NCBI GenBank assembly: GCA_026182355.1
Contig: JAPFBL010000008.1
Coordinates: 62,001 to 126,000 of the forward strand
DNA from: Hermatobates lingyangjiaoensis
Lineage: Eukaryota > Arthropoda > Insecta > Hemiptera > Hermatobatidae
Reading direction: 5' to 3'
DNA: 64,000 nucleotides
A program made the translations under genes and the position numbers. The first letter of the stretch is position 1. Every line of letters starts with the position of its first letter. The notes under the pieces were generated by a model. That model was not told the DNA's origin. It did no database searches and saw only the letters and a program-made list of their open reading frames with translations. This document shows positions 34,701 through 41,710 of the stretch, one piece after another.

Positions 34701-36395
34701 GATTGGCCAATCACAATGGAATTTTAGGTCAAGCCAATGGAATAGGCCAATCATTGGCCTATGTGTATTCTCTCCTGGGATGGCCCTTTGGCCAATTGTC
34801 ATAGCAAACAATGATTGACCAATCACAAATTTCACCTAACTCAAGTGAAGTTACAGTAGGGATCATTAACGAGTATTTGACATCTTACAAGCTCAAATAT
34901 CTTACAAATTGTTACCAATAACAATATAACCTATATAATTTCTATTCATTTTAAACATTAATTACAATTATAGGTATTTATATAAAAGTAACAATTTGAA
35001 TATTTTTATTGGAGTCAAATATATTCTTCTCGATAATTCATGTGAACATGAAGACGAAGATTCAATAGAAATAATAATTGTTTTTAGCTTGACCCTGGCT
35101 GAGAGGTTACAGAAGGAGGATACAAATTCCACTGTGAGAAACCTGTCTTCTGGCAACAGAGAAATCACATTTAAATCCTCAAAGGTATTTTCTTCCACAT
35201 TACTTCATCTGTTTTATAACAGTTGGTTCATTATTGATAGATATTTATAGATCAAAGCCATATTTATATTTATATATCAATATACCATAATGAAAAATAT
35301 ATAAAGAACGTACCGAGCTGATTGTTAGAATATTCAAACGTTAACATAACATTCTCATTAATTTGTCAAATCAGAGCTTGGAACTCTGAACTGAATATTT
35401 ATACATGTACAGGTTTCCTATTTTCTGTTACTTATTAACTAAAATGGTATTTTATCATTGCCAAGTGAATCATCAGGCTAATTTTAAATTCATGAACAAC
35501 TTTACGGCTGTAACTATGCCTTTTTTTTTATCGACATTATTGAAAAAATACATTAAGCAGCTTAATGTTGACTGTTTATATTTAAACCATTTTCATGCTG
35601 ATTATTGCAGCGTAGCCCAGTTATCATAAGAAATTCATAGTTAAAATGACCAAAAGGAGTAGATGTTCTGAGTGTGAAAACGCTTGTTTGTATAATATCT
35701 CTGTAACTAAAGCAACCATCATGCTCAGATATGGTGTGCAGGTAGAGTCAAGTATAGCTGCATGTCAGTTTTATTTTTATACATTTGTCTCTTAACCAGC
35801 AGAGTCAGAGGGTTACAGCAACCCTTATACGCCCAAGTTTTTTTATTCATTTTTTTGAGGTGTTTGATTCGGTGGGAGTTTACAGACTCCAACAGCACTG
35901 TTCATAACGTTCCAATATTTTAAAATGTTATATTACTCTTATTTATGGTCTATTCAAATTTGTTTTTTTTTTACATCTTACTTGCATAATTTTAATAAAG
36001 ATAATATTGTTTTTAAAAAAAATTTTGTATTTGGAAATCTTGTTACTGATATAAGTAAATTTATTTCATTGTCAGGTCTGTTTACCTAAAGTAACATATT
36101 TTTGAAAATTCACATGTGATAGTTACATTTTATAAGACATAGGTTCACATGTAAATAATTGTCGAAAAATCATCAATTAAAGAAATCAAAACTATCAATA
36201 AATTCAAGTAATAAATTTATAGGCAATCTGAGAAGTTATTAATTTGTGTTTTTTTCTTCTTTTCAGTTTAAGAAAAATTTACAAGCAAGGCAAAAAATGG
36301 AAAATCATAGAAAAGAAAGAAGGAAACTTACCAGACCAGCCCCTCGGTCTACAATGAGGCCTTTGTTCAATCCCCGAGGAAGAAAGTTTAAATGA
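13761..36395 (+). CDS. NOL10: Nucleolar protein 10 (NOL10/Enp2 family), 14 exons
   Basis: Exons: 13761-13826, 13933-13978, 14151-14365, 14445-14581, 16632-16843, 17995-18217, 19846-19971, 21083-21227, 23226-23389, 30254-30414, 33377-33467, 34257-34513, 35088-35184, 36267-36395. All have GT/AG borders and matching phases, and would give 689 residues, close to the human protein (about 688). The family is nucleolar and works in the small-subunit processome (18S maturation). The start MQVSEPNDIKIYNLSVGKSI matches the conserved NOL10 N-terminus. A WD40-type propeller spans about residues 40-380, with YKPRVRC, FGRDL-like YGRDL, LGPAPKWCSFLDN and RAYMHGFF. An NUC153 motif (DDRFKELFKNPDFQ) lies near 477-505. 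An acidic then Lys/Arg/Glu-rich coiled segment occupies exon 12, and the C-terminus is basic. Exon 5 lacks one base (see finding). Exon 3 uses a weak GTTATT donor. Confidence 0.96.
14582..16071. other. NOL10 intron 4, left part
   Basis: Contains a - strand SINE at 15785-15955 and otherwise A+T-rich sequence. A foldback-like stretch near 14905-15000 has CATCTTCAAGAGG and CTTGATGATGA. The 93-codon frame near 15400 is not supported. Confidence 0.5.
15785..15955 (-). repeat. tRNA-derived SINE, head and proximal body
   Basis: On the - strand it reads GGTTAGCTTAGTGGTTTACC (tRNA-like A box region), then CACTTCC-type body, GACGTTAAACCACCGGTCCC, GAGCCCGTACGATGTCAGGC. The tail is missing. Confidence 0.75.
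16072..16611. mobile_element. hAT-like non-autonomous element (family B), copy 1
   Basis: The right end GCTACGCCACTG is the inverted counterpart of the CAGTGGCGTGGCAAC start of the copy at 37988-38535; the two align along most of their length (for example GTTGAAAAATTCGTTTAA). Flanks AATTCATA (left) and AATTCTTG (right) share five to six of eight bases, compatible with a worn 8-bp hAT target duplication. It contains a long C run at about 16089-16115 and another at 16586-16598. Its right end is 20 bp from NOL10 exon 5. Confidence 0.72.
16632..16843 (+). CDS. NOL10: NOL10 exon 5, carrying a one-base frameshift
   Basis: The exon reads NEIYRLNLERGQFVTSW, then VVSGTKEGR in frame. At about 16761-16764 (AAGGTGCACG) the frame shifts; from there the +1 frame gives VHAWDHRAGLAPIATLD and ends LANH before the GTAAAA donor. 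One additional G would keep one frame through the exon and restore the phase needed by exon 6 (212 bases here, 213 needed). The protein on both sides is well conserved, so a missing base in the assembly or allele is more likely than a pseudogene. Confidence 0.9.
16999..17154. mobile_element. Foldback element with AAACGTCGGCTTATAATCAG arms
   Basis: CTGATTATAAGCCGACGTTT near 16999 is mirrored by AAACGTCGGCTTATAATCAG ending at 17154; inner arms GGCATTTTCAAGG and CCTTGAAAATG also pair. It lies in NOL10 intron 5. The GAAACGTCGGCTTA segment is shared with the element at 24469-24610. Confidence 0.85.
17512..17532. repeat. Long G homopolymer
   Basis: An uninterrupted G run of about 21 bases in A+T-rich NOL10 intron 5. 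A similar run lies at about 18520-18534. Confidence 0.9.
18930..19245 (-). repeat. tRNA-derived SINE, fullest copy
   Basis: On the - strand it begins GGCCAGATTAGCTCAGTGGT, followed by AACGTGCTCGCCTCTGAACT (tRNA-like, A box) and a degenerate B box. Then come the body blocks CGCGGGAAGTGAATAAATCT, GAGGACCTTAAACCGTCTG, GCGATGTCAGG, GATCCCTACTCTAAATACAA, and the tail GGTAATGTGGCTCACCC, TGGGCGCCAAATAATAAATG, CCACCCCTAGAACAACAC. It gives the order of blocks used to recognise other copies. Confidence 0.82.
19395..19575 (-). repeat. tRNA-derived SINE, partial copy
   Basis: Diverged - strand body and tail blocks (CAAATAATAAATGAG, CACCCCTAGAAA, ACTCTAAATACAC). The head is lacking. Confidence 0.6.
19972..21082. 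other. NOL10 intron 7, no feature seen
   Basis: A+T-rich intron with long T runs. The short - strand frames (19915-20115, 20279-20572) have no recognised motif. Confidence 0.5.
21283..21500 (+). repeat. tRNA-derived SINE, + strand copy with head
   Basis: The head reads AGCCTAGGGGTTAACGTAGT, CGCCTCTGGACTGG and a B box-like GTTCGATATTC. The body follows: GGGAAGTGAAAAAAAATCTG, CGTCCCTCGTAGAGGACGTT, GTCGGTCCCGAGCCTGTACG. The family tail is replaced after about 21500 by sequence (CTACCTAACATAACC-like) that also occurs inverted at 21770-21860. Confidence 0.78.
21700..22083 (-). repeat. tRNA-derived SINE, - strand copy, with a foldback-core fragment
   Basis: On the - strand: GGCCAGAGTAGCTACGTGCT, CACCTCTAGTCTGGTAGG, a B box region, then body GGTACCGAGCCTCTACGATA and GATCTCTACTCTAAATACAT. 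At 21710-21760 the - strand carries TTGAAGATAGACAACGTTCG plus AAACCGCTTGACGACTCC, the core motif of the foldback family. Confidence 0.72.
22609..22873. mobile_element. Foldback element (long inverted repeat), about 265 bp
   Basis: TATTATTAATATGGCAAAC at the left and GTTTGCCATATTAATAATA at the right are inverted. Inside, each arm carries TTGAAGATGGACAAC, AAAGCGCTCCAACGACTCCA and TAACAGCTCAATAGG-type blocks. It is non-coding, lies in NOL10 intron 8, and is related to 12805-12989. Confidence 0.9.
23472..23612. mobile_element. Perfect palindromic element, 65-bp arms and 11-base loop
   Basis: Arm 23472-23536 is the exact reverse complement of 23548-23612; the loop is TTTCGTCGAAG. It starts CAATGATCAAACGACAATAA. 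It lies 83 bp into NOL10 intron 9. A worn half copy is at 12690-12780, showing it is a dispersed element and not a unique hairpin. Confidence 0.95.
23810..24028. mobile_element. Foldback element with hammerhead-like cores in both arms
   Basis: GAAGATAGCACACAGATAGA near 23820 pairs with TCTATATGTGTGCTATCTTC ending at 24015, and pairing continues almost to the centre. Each arm contains CTGATGA, a GAC/GTC stem and GAAATATAG: 23951-23972 on the + strand and 23884-23863 on the - strand. Non-coding. Confidence 0.9.
24060..24430 (+). repeat. DR-A copy, circularly permuted
   Basis: The block GTGTAGATTTCGTGTTACGA to CTGACCTCCTTCTACATTT comes first here and the block GAGTGGAATGGCTTGCACTC to GTAATAACACTTTTGAA second. 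In the copies at 10063 and 28424 the order is the reverse. Confidence 0.75.
24469..24610. mobile_element. Foldback/PLE-like element with best hammerhead-like core
   Basis: Terminal arms CACTTTTTTTTTATCGAG plus GGTCTAGCTTCAATA (left) and TATTGAAGCTAGATC plus CTGGATAAAAAAG (right) are inverted. Between them, 24529-24556 reads CTGAAGA, T, GTCTA, CAAA-TA, TAGAC, GAAA, then CGTCGGC. Confidence 0.75.
24732..24775 (-). mobile_element. Possible degenerate Helitron 3' end
   Basis: On the - strand CCCGGGTATAGCCGGG forms a hairpin followed by TAGATCAG and TTAG, then T. This resembles a Helitron end with one change in the CTRR. No helicase is nearby. Confidence 0.3.
24776..26930. other. NOL10 intron 9, very A+T-rich stretch
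   Basis: About 2 kb with few open frames and no recognised element. Confidence 0.5.
26943..27452. mobile_element. hAT element remnant with 8-bp target duplication
   Basis: The left end CCGTGGTTTCCAACCT and the inverted right end CAGTGGTTTCCAACCT differ at one base. Flanking AATTAGTG at 26935-26942 and 27453-27460 is an exact 8-bp target duplication, as hAT transposons make. On the - strand 27250-27060 reads FSEQSFSNLGECDEIETRN and KRERYFVLRTATELNPD, compatible with a worn hAT-type transposase end. Confidence 0.9.
27980..28265. mobile_element. Worn copy of the 63430-63690 foldback family
   Basis: AGTTATGCAAGCAATTACTG, TGTGGTATTTACTCATGATT and AGTGTTCGAAACGC match the right arm of the 63430-63690 element read on the - strand; GGATAAATACCACATAATTA at 27980 is an inverted partner. 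Confidence 0.6.
28424..30196 (+). repeat. DR-A, second long copy
   Basis: Follows the copy at 10063-11695 block by block: AGTGGCCTACAC, CCTCCTTCTACATTCAAG, GACAAGCACAGCAGGTGATC, CATCAAAGATTCTGGACCGT, CACCCACCCACATACACAC, and TTTTTTCACGATCACTATAC. No coding capacity. Confidence 0.75.
30605..31477 (-). pseudogene. Retroelement ORF1/gag-like protein remnant
   Basis: - strand frames read a low-complexity, charged N-terminal part (EEDDGKEASTSEKASKGYI; RRQRRNNKNRKRQSRAELKA). After a frame break near 31120 comes VSYREAAKTG, and after a stop near 30785 GLVDHGWFLITCSDEVTKS. This layout resembles ORF1-type proteins of insect non-LTR elements (possibly the DUF4780 type). No RT is attached. Assignment is by general resemblance only. 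Confidence 0.5.
31540..32268 (+). mobile_element. Retroelement 3'-end copy (family C), long
   Basis: Its last 230 bases, from CAACTGTCCTCTAACTGGGT to TAACGATGGTATGAT, are nearly identical to 33699-33937. The two copies share the same right end but start at different left points, the 5'-truncation pattern of a LINE or SINE. It is G+C-richer than its surroundings. The 107-codon frame at 31632-31955 has no recognised domain. Confidence 0.6.
32758..32852 (+). repeat. 5S rRNA-derived repeat, copy 1
   Basis: CAATGACCATAATCTTGTTG, AGTGAAGTTAAGCAACATTG, GGAGTGGTTAGCACTTGG and GGGTGAC follow, in order, the 5S rRNA pattern (start region, GAAGTTAAGCAACAT, GGTTAGTACTTGGATGGGTGACC). The 3' end does not close the molecule, and differences in helices make it a pseudogene or a 5S-headed SINE. 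Confidence 0.8.
32925..32980 (+). repeat. 5S rRNA-derived repeat, partial copy 2
   Basis: AGTTAGGCAACATTGAACAT, GGTTACC and GATGGGTGAC are a diverged inner part of 5S rRNA, about 130 bp after copy 1. Confidence 0.6.
33377..33467 (+). CDS. NOL10: NOL10 exon 11
   Basis: Reads LLNPVVSRLDPIRRKELQ after TTTTAG and ends before GTTTGT. It completes the NUC153 segment begun in exon 10. A family C copy sits 230 bp downstream. Confidence 0.92.
33699..33937 (+). mobile_element. Retroelement 3'-end copy (family C), short
   Basis: Near identical to 32036-32268, with the same end (GATGGTATGAT). The close identity suggests recent retrotransposition within NOL10 intron 11. Confidence 0.7.
34631..34894. repeat. 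Inverted pair of SINE-body fragments
   Basis: GAGCTTGTAAGATGTCAAAT, CGTTAATGATCCCTACT and TTCACTTGAGTTAGGTGAA on the left are mirrored on the right, ending TTACAAGCTC. Arms of about 80 bp resemble the SINE body (TACGATGTCAGG, GATCCCTACTCTAAA). It lies in NOL10 intron 12. Confidence 0.75.
35185..36266. other. NOL10 intron 13, no feature seen
   Basis: A+T-rich with T runs. Short frames lack recognisable motifs. Confidence 0.45.
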
Positions 36396-36487
36396 CATTT
36401 CACTGCTACCCACAATAATGAACTCTCAGTGAATGATTCCAACTCTTTTTATTAATATCAAGGTGTTTTTAAATATGTTATAAAAAA

Positions 36488-36493
36488 AATAAA
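36488..36493 (+). terminator. Poly(A) signal of NOL10
   Basis: AATAAA lies 93 bases past the NOL10 stop and is followed by a T-rich stretch. It is the first such hexamer after the stop. Confidence 0.65.
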
Positions 36494-36565
36494 TTGTAAA
36501 TACTTGTTAATATTGAATAACGCTTTTATTTATCCTCAACTGTTTTTCTGTAAATAGTACAAGAG

Positions 36566-36898
36566 AGTGATAGTAGGATTTTTTTCTTTGCAAAACTCCA
36601 TCTTAGAATCGCAATGTAAGCTATTATTCTTGATATAAGAGCTAGCGCTGCGACCAGTCTTGTCACACCAGTCAGTTGTGTCAGACCCTCAGTCAGTCTT
36701 GTAAAACCTAGTCTTGTCTCAGCAGTCTTGTATCAAATTGATTCTTGTATTGTCTTAAACTTTATATTTATTTTATTCAGACAGACTCCTATTAGTAAAT
36801 ACTAATAGGAAATATTAAAATATAAAGTAATTTGCATAATCAATAAATATCAACTTAACTTTTTTTAAAAAGACAATTTCAGTTTAAGAATATATAAC
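36566..36898 (+). mobile_element. Putative 5' LTR of an errantivirus-like element
   Basis: Starts AGTGATAG and ends just before a primer binding site at 36899. Errantivirus LTRs typically start with AGT. The left boundary is inferred from that rule because a second copy is not present. Confidence 0.55.
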
Positions 36899-36910
36899 TG
36901 GCGCAGTCGG
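36899..36910 (+). other. Retroelement primer binding site
   Basis: TGGCGCAGTCGG is the tRNA-Ser-type primer binding site known from 17.6/297/ZAM-type insect elements. Confidence 0.8.
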
Positions 36911-37185
36911 ATCTGACATAGTTGAAAGAAAAGAAAATTCACCAATTGAAGGCCCGCTTGAAGGATCGAACAAAGCAAGAGGACATGCTTTTCATCCTAC
37001 TTCTGTGAGTAATGTTACTTTTACCTTTGTTAGGATAGATTGCTAATTATTTTAAAGAATAAAATTTCTTTTTTAATAAAATTATTAAAAGTAACATTCA
37101 ATTTTAACTTGAATATTAATAATTTCATTTTAACAATTTATATATTGGTGTTTATTTGAATTAATATATTTTTTTTTATTTTTTT

Positions 37186-37790
37186 TTGTACAACACACAC
37201 ACATTCGAAATGGCAAACGCTTTAAAGAAGGACTATTGGGACATGGTTCCTGAAATGCAAAGAGAAGCTTCACTTCTTCCAAGATTTATCGAAATATTAG
37301 AAAAGTTAGTGAATATATTCTATAATAAAGATGATGCGAATGGTTTTCAGAACAAGTTTCTTATGTTTAGTCTTATGGAAAAAATAAAAGGCCCTGCCGC
37401 CGCAATAGTTAAAAATAATAAAATAGCATGTTGGCAAGATTTAAAAACAGCCTTATTAAGTAGTTATAGCGATAGGAGGGACGGGTTCACCCTCGCAATT
37501 GAAATGTCTGCACTAAAACAATATAATACGGAAAGCCCATTCGATTTGTTTGACAGAATCCAAAGTTTACTAAATTTACAAATCGCGTTTTGGAGAAACA
37601 AATGTAAGCACAGAAGCAGATATAATTTGCAACTACAATAGGAAATTAGCATTGAGAGTCCTATTAAAAGGACTTGATGAACCAGTAGGATGTCTTACAC
37701 TAATGTCTTAACTAAGAATCCTGGTGACCTAAATAAAGCATTGAACATGCTCACTAATGATTTTAATTGCAAACAATAATAAACGATACA
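37186..37790 (+). pseudogene. Errantivirus-like gag, truncated and frameshifted
   Basis: The frame reads LLPRFIEILEKLVNIFYNK, LMEKIKGPAAAIV, WQDLKTALLSSYSDRRD and SPFDLFDRIQSLLN, the capsid pattern of insect gypsy/errantivirus gag. The frame breaks after about 37620 and the homology continues in another frame to about 37790. It then meets a DR-A fragment at 37905. Protease, RT and the rest are absent here. It is an old, inactive copy of an endogenous insect retroelement. Confidence 0.85.
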
Positions 37791-37904
37791 CACGACAGAA
37801 AATACACTACACAAAAGAAACCTTCTACAAACACACCATTTAGAATAGAAAACACACATTGTTTGAACAACCAGTGAGAAAAGACATTCTATCAAAACAA
37901 ACAA

Positions 37905-37987
37905 AAAAAATCTGGAGTGGCCTACACTCAACTTTACTGTAAGAAAATATAATATGAAACTTCTTACCACATAATGTCCCATTTAGA
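37905..37987 (+). repeat. DR-A left-end fragment
   Basis: ATCTGGAGTGGCCTACACTC and AACTTTACTGTAAG match the left end of DR-A. It is cut at 37988 by a family B element. Confidence 0.75.
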
Positions 37988-38535
37988 CAGTGGCGTGGCA
38001 ACTATTTTAAGGCGATGGTAAGATCCTACTCACCGCCACTGATCGCTGATAAACGGTTAACTTTGAAAATCTCAGAAAGTCATCAAAATATTTGTTTTCA
38101 TGGAATCACAATCAAGGATCTAATTTGAGACTCCTGTTATCAGTCACAGACTTTCATGTTATTACAGTACTCGAATACATATAAAGCTATCATCAAAGAA
38201 AACCAAAGATTTTTTTAAAACAAAAACGCATAATTCAAATCATAAAAAAATTGTTAAAATAAATTAACGGGCTACGCAAACAAATTGAACTTTCAACTCT
38301 TTTAAAAAAAATGGTTTTAAACAATTTAAAATAAATTCATTTTAAATTTGCAAATACTACAGTTGAAAAATTCGTTTAAAAACTGTCATACTCATAAACA
38401 CAGAAACAATTACGATATAAATACCCATTTTGGTACAAAATTTCAGTTTTTTTGTTAGCCTTTTATTCTTTTAATTTTTTATTTTCCATTTTTGCCCTTT
38501 TAAACGCCACCACCACCTGGCACATGACACCCAGG
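37988..38535. mobile_element. hAT-like element family B, copy 2
   Basis: Starts CAGTGGCGTGGCAACTATTT and aligns with 16072-16611 over most of its length (TTTTCATGGAATCACAATCA; GTTGAAAAATTCGTTTAAAA). The right terminus is worn (CACCTGGCACATGACACCC). Confidence 0.7.
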
Positions 38536-38737
38536 CTAGTATAATGACTTAATTTAACATGTTAAAATATTTGTCTACTAATTCCTTGCTGTTAAAATAA
38601 CAGTTTATTCACAGGAAACAAGGCACAAAACTATATGACAGAAATTGTCAGATGAAAGTTGTCCGGAGTCCCCATTAAAAACTGAGTTACATTTTCACTT
38701 ATTTAAACTTGTATGCTGTTAAAACGTGGCTTGAGGG

Positions 38738-38855
38738 GTTGGTTCGGGACACCTTATTAGCTATTCGGGGTTACCCTGATAGTACAGGGCATTCCGCTAT
38801 CTACCACCTGCGGACCCGCCTGGTAGCCACCCAAGCACCAGGACCCCCCCTGACT
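38738..38855 (+). mobile_element. Family C-related retroelement fragment
   Basis: GGGTTGGTTCGGGACACCTT, GGGTTACCCTGATA and TATCTACCACCTGCGGACCC resemble 32050-32160 at lower identity. Confidence 0.6.
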
Positions 38856-38869
38856 AACTTACAGATATA

Positions 38870-40020
38870 CATGATAGGGTAGAATAGAAGTAACTGTATT
38901 GTGTAGACTTAACGATCATCAAACAAACACCTACTTAACACTAAAGAAAATACACACAGTATAACCAAAATAAGAAAAATCAAACCTGTTTATACATATC
39001 AAAACCGGTTCTACCCGTAAAAACATATAAGTTGCAAGAAAGAGTAGAATAGACATAGCTGTGTAAAACATGACTTATAGATCATAACACACACACCTAC
39101 TTAACAACTATAAACCAATATAACTAAAATAAGAATAATCATACCTGTTTATACACATCAAAACCGTTTCTACCCCTAAAAACATATAAGTTGCAAGAAA
39201 GAGTAGAATAGACATAGCTATGTAAAAGTTGACTTCTCGATTATGGAAAAGGTACCTATTTAACAACTCTAAGTTAAATGTTACCTTACAAAGCATAATT
39301 AAATATCAGGATGTTGTCATAACTCTTCAGAATTCTCAAAAAGATTTCTATTCGTTTATCAATTGATTTAATTGGTTGAGTGGAAGAGAACAGCTATAAA
39401 ATAAACATTTAAATTTATAGATAAGCTATTCTATTCAAGAGTTGTAAGTTACCTCATAGAGTAGAATTAAAATAAAATTTAGATAGACATCTCCATATAC
39501 CTGAAAAGTGTTTCTACCTGCAAATGACTTGAACATGTAGAATGGAAATACTTATGAAAACAAAAATTTATAGTTAATAAAACATCTATTGCATACAAGA
39601 AATATAACTTATTTTAGACAGCAGTATAAAACAATAAGAATGTGATCAACACCTCTTTATCACTTCAAACAAGGTTCTACTCCCCAAAACATATGAGCTA
39701 CATGGGGAATAGTTGTGAGACATATATGTAACTAAAGACTTAATGCATCAAACACAAAATCCATTCAACATATATGAGGTACCTCACACATATATCTTTA
39801 ATATAATTAAAGGAACATGTAACCAAACTTCTTCCTACACTACAAGAGCTTTACTAGTCCCATAACATATGAGTTACACCAGAGAGTAGATTGAAACAGT
39901 AATGCATATAGAGATTTAAAAAAATGTAAACACCTACGTATTTAACGATAAGTTACCTACACAGTAGAATTACAATAAGAATAATCAGACATCTTCATAT
40001 ATCTGAAAAGCATTTGTCAT
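38870..40020. repeat. Decayed satellite of about 160-180-bp units
   Basis: Repeated landmarks: CAAAACCGGTTCTACCCGTA near 38999 and CAAAACCGTTTCTACCCCTA near 39159, then worn forms GTGTTTCTACC, AAGGTTCTACTCCCC and GAGCTTTACTAGTCCC. Each is followed by ACATATAAGTTGCA- or ACATATGAGTTACA-like sequence and a GTAGAAT block. Confidence 0.7.
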
Positions 40021-40028
40021 GTTTCTAG

Positions 40029-40611
40029 GGCAGTGGTTCTGAATCTGCTCGAAGTTGGGGAGTTCTTAATTCTACAAATAGCTGAAACACAAATACAAAT
40101 CTCCGAGAAATATTTTAATTACATCAGATACAAACGATAAAAATAATCTTAAAAAATAAAGAAAATGAGACTTACTTTCAGTTTTGTTTCCTCTTCTGCT
40201 TAGGGAAATATAAACTTGTTAAGCCTTGGCGTCTTCTTCAGTGTTTGGGACTAAAACGTTTTATATGGATAGGGAGGAGCTCGAATTTCTTCTTCAATCC
40301 ATTGAAATGTTGTTTTGTCTTGCCTGTTTTGACTAGGGAATAATGTTGTAAATTGTAAAATTTTTGCTCAGAGTGGTGAACAAAAGTAATCTCGCCATTG
40401 GTAGAACATATTCGTTGCATATAAAATATTTGAGGTGAGTAGGCCTTCTTAAGAAGAAAATCGCTATTACTTATCACTACTAATAATGTTGCTTTCACAA
40501 AAAGAGATGTAATTTGTAAGATGAGGTATGGTGACTACGTTTTTTTTCTGGATATATTATTTGAATCACTGAGAGACACCTAGAAATCCAATAGACACCC
40601 TTGAGAATCAC
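40029..40611. mobile_element. Possible hAT-like element
   Basis: Left CAGTGGTTCTGAATC and right (inverted) GAGTGATTCTCAAGGG resemble worn hAT termini. No clear target duplication; internal frames are unrecognised. Confidence 0.35.
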
Positions 40612-40994
40612 TCTTATAGAGACCTAACAGATTACGATCTGTCTGGGAAGAACAGTGGAAGTAAGAGTGTTTCAAACAGTGTAAGACATTGAAAGTGTTA
40701 CATACCCTTTGCTGGGTACTGTAATAAACTGAACAAATAAACCTGAAATGATTACATGCATAAACACATAACATTCCCACTAACCTGTGTACAGGTATCC
40801 TTTCGTCTGTACCTGCAACAATACACACATCTTAAAATTACCTCAATGGTAATATAAAATAGGGTGGAATCTTTGTCAGTCATGGTTGTGACTAGTCATA
40901 ATCAAATAATTCTGGTATATGTCAAACATAAAGTAATTCTTGTCGTTTTCTTCATTTACAAACAAACCTATTATACTCTAATAAGTTGTTAATG

Positions 40995-41710
40995 CAAAAA
41001 AAAATTGTTAATATTACTTTCGCATTATATTAACTCGGTGCATTGTTGGCCATGTTTTTTTGACTAGTTTAGTTCAATAAATAAAAAAATGTATTTTTTT
41101 AGATCAAAATTTATGATGAGAACACGTATTCTATGTGTGTTTCATATCTTTGAATAAAAAAGAAGCAATTATTTTAATACAAGTGAAGCATAAAAGTGAC
41201 TACTATTTAAATTTTAATTTATTGCAATAAATTCAACATATATGTGTTGAAACATAGTTAAATTATAGTTGAAAGAATAGTGTTGGCATAAAAATGAAGT
41301 GCTATTATCTTACGAACAAAAAAAAATTGTTAATATTACTTTCCCATTATAATACCAAGGTGCATTGTCGGCCATGTTTTTTTCACGAAAAGTAATAGTG
41401 CACTGGTTCAGTTAAATATAGAAAAAATGTATTTTTTACATCGCCATTTATGATAATAGCACGTATTCTACGTTTGTTTTATATCGGTGAATCAAAAAGA
41501 AGCAATTATTTTAATACAAGCAAAGCAGAAAATTAACTACCATTTAAATTTTAATTTACTCCGTATAATTTAACATATATTTTGACATATTGTTAAATTA
41601 TAGTTAAAAGACTAGTCTTAACAGAAAATACCAAGTGACATTATGTGTGAACAGAGAAAAATTGTCGAATTTACCTTGGCATAAACCACAGTGTATTTTC
41701 CGCCATGATT
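40995..41710. repeat. Tandem repeat of about 325 bp, two to three units
   Basis: AAAATTGTTAATATTACTTT followed by GTGCATTGTTGGCCATG recurs about 325 bases later with GTGCATTGTCGGCCATG. A diverged third start (TTGTCGAATTTACC, TTTTCCGCCATG) is near 41657. The GAAGCAATTATTTTAATACA block also recurs at the same spacing. Confidence 0.8.
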
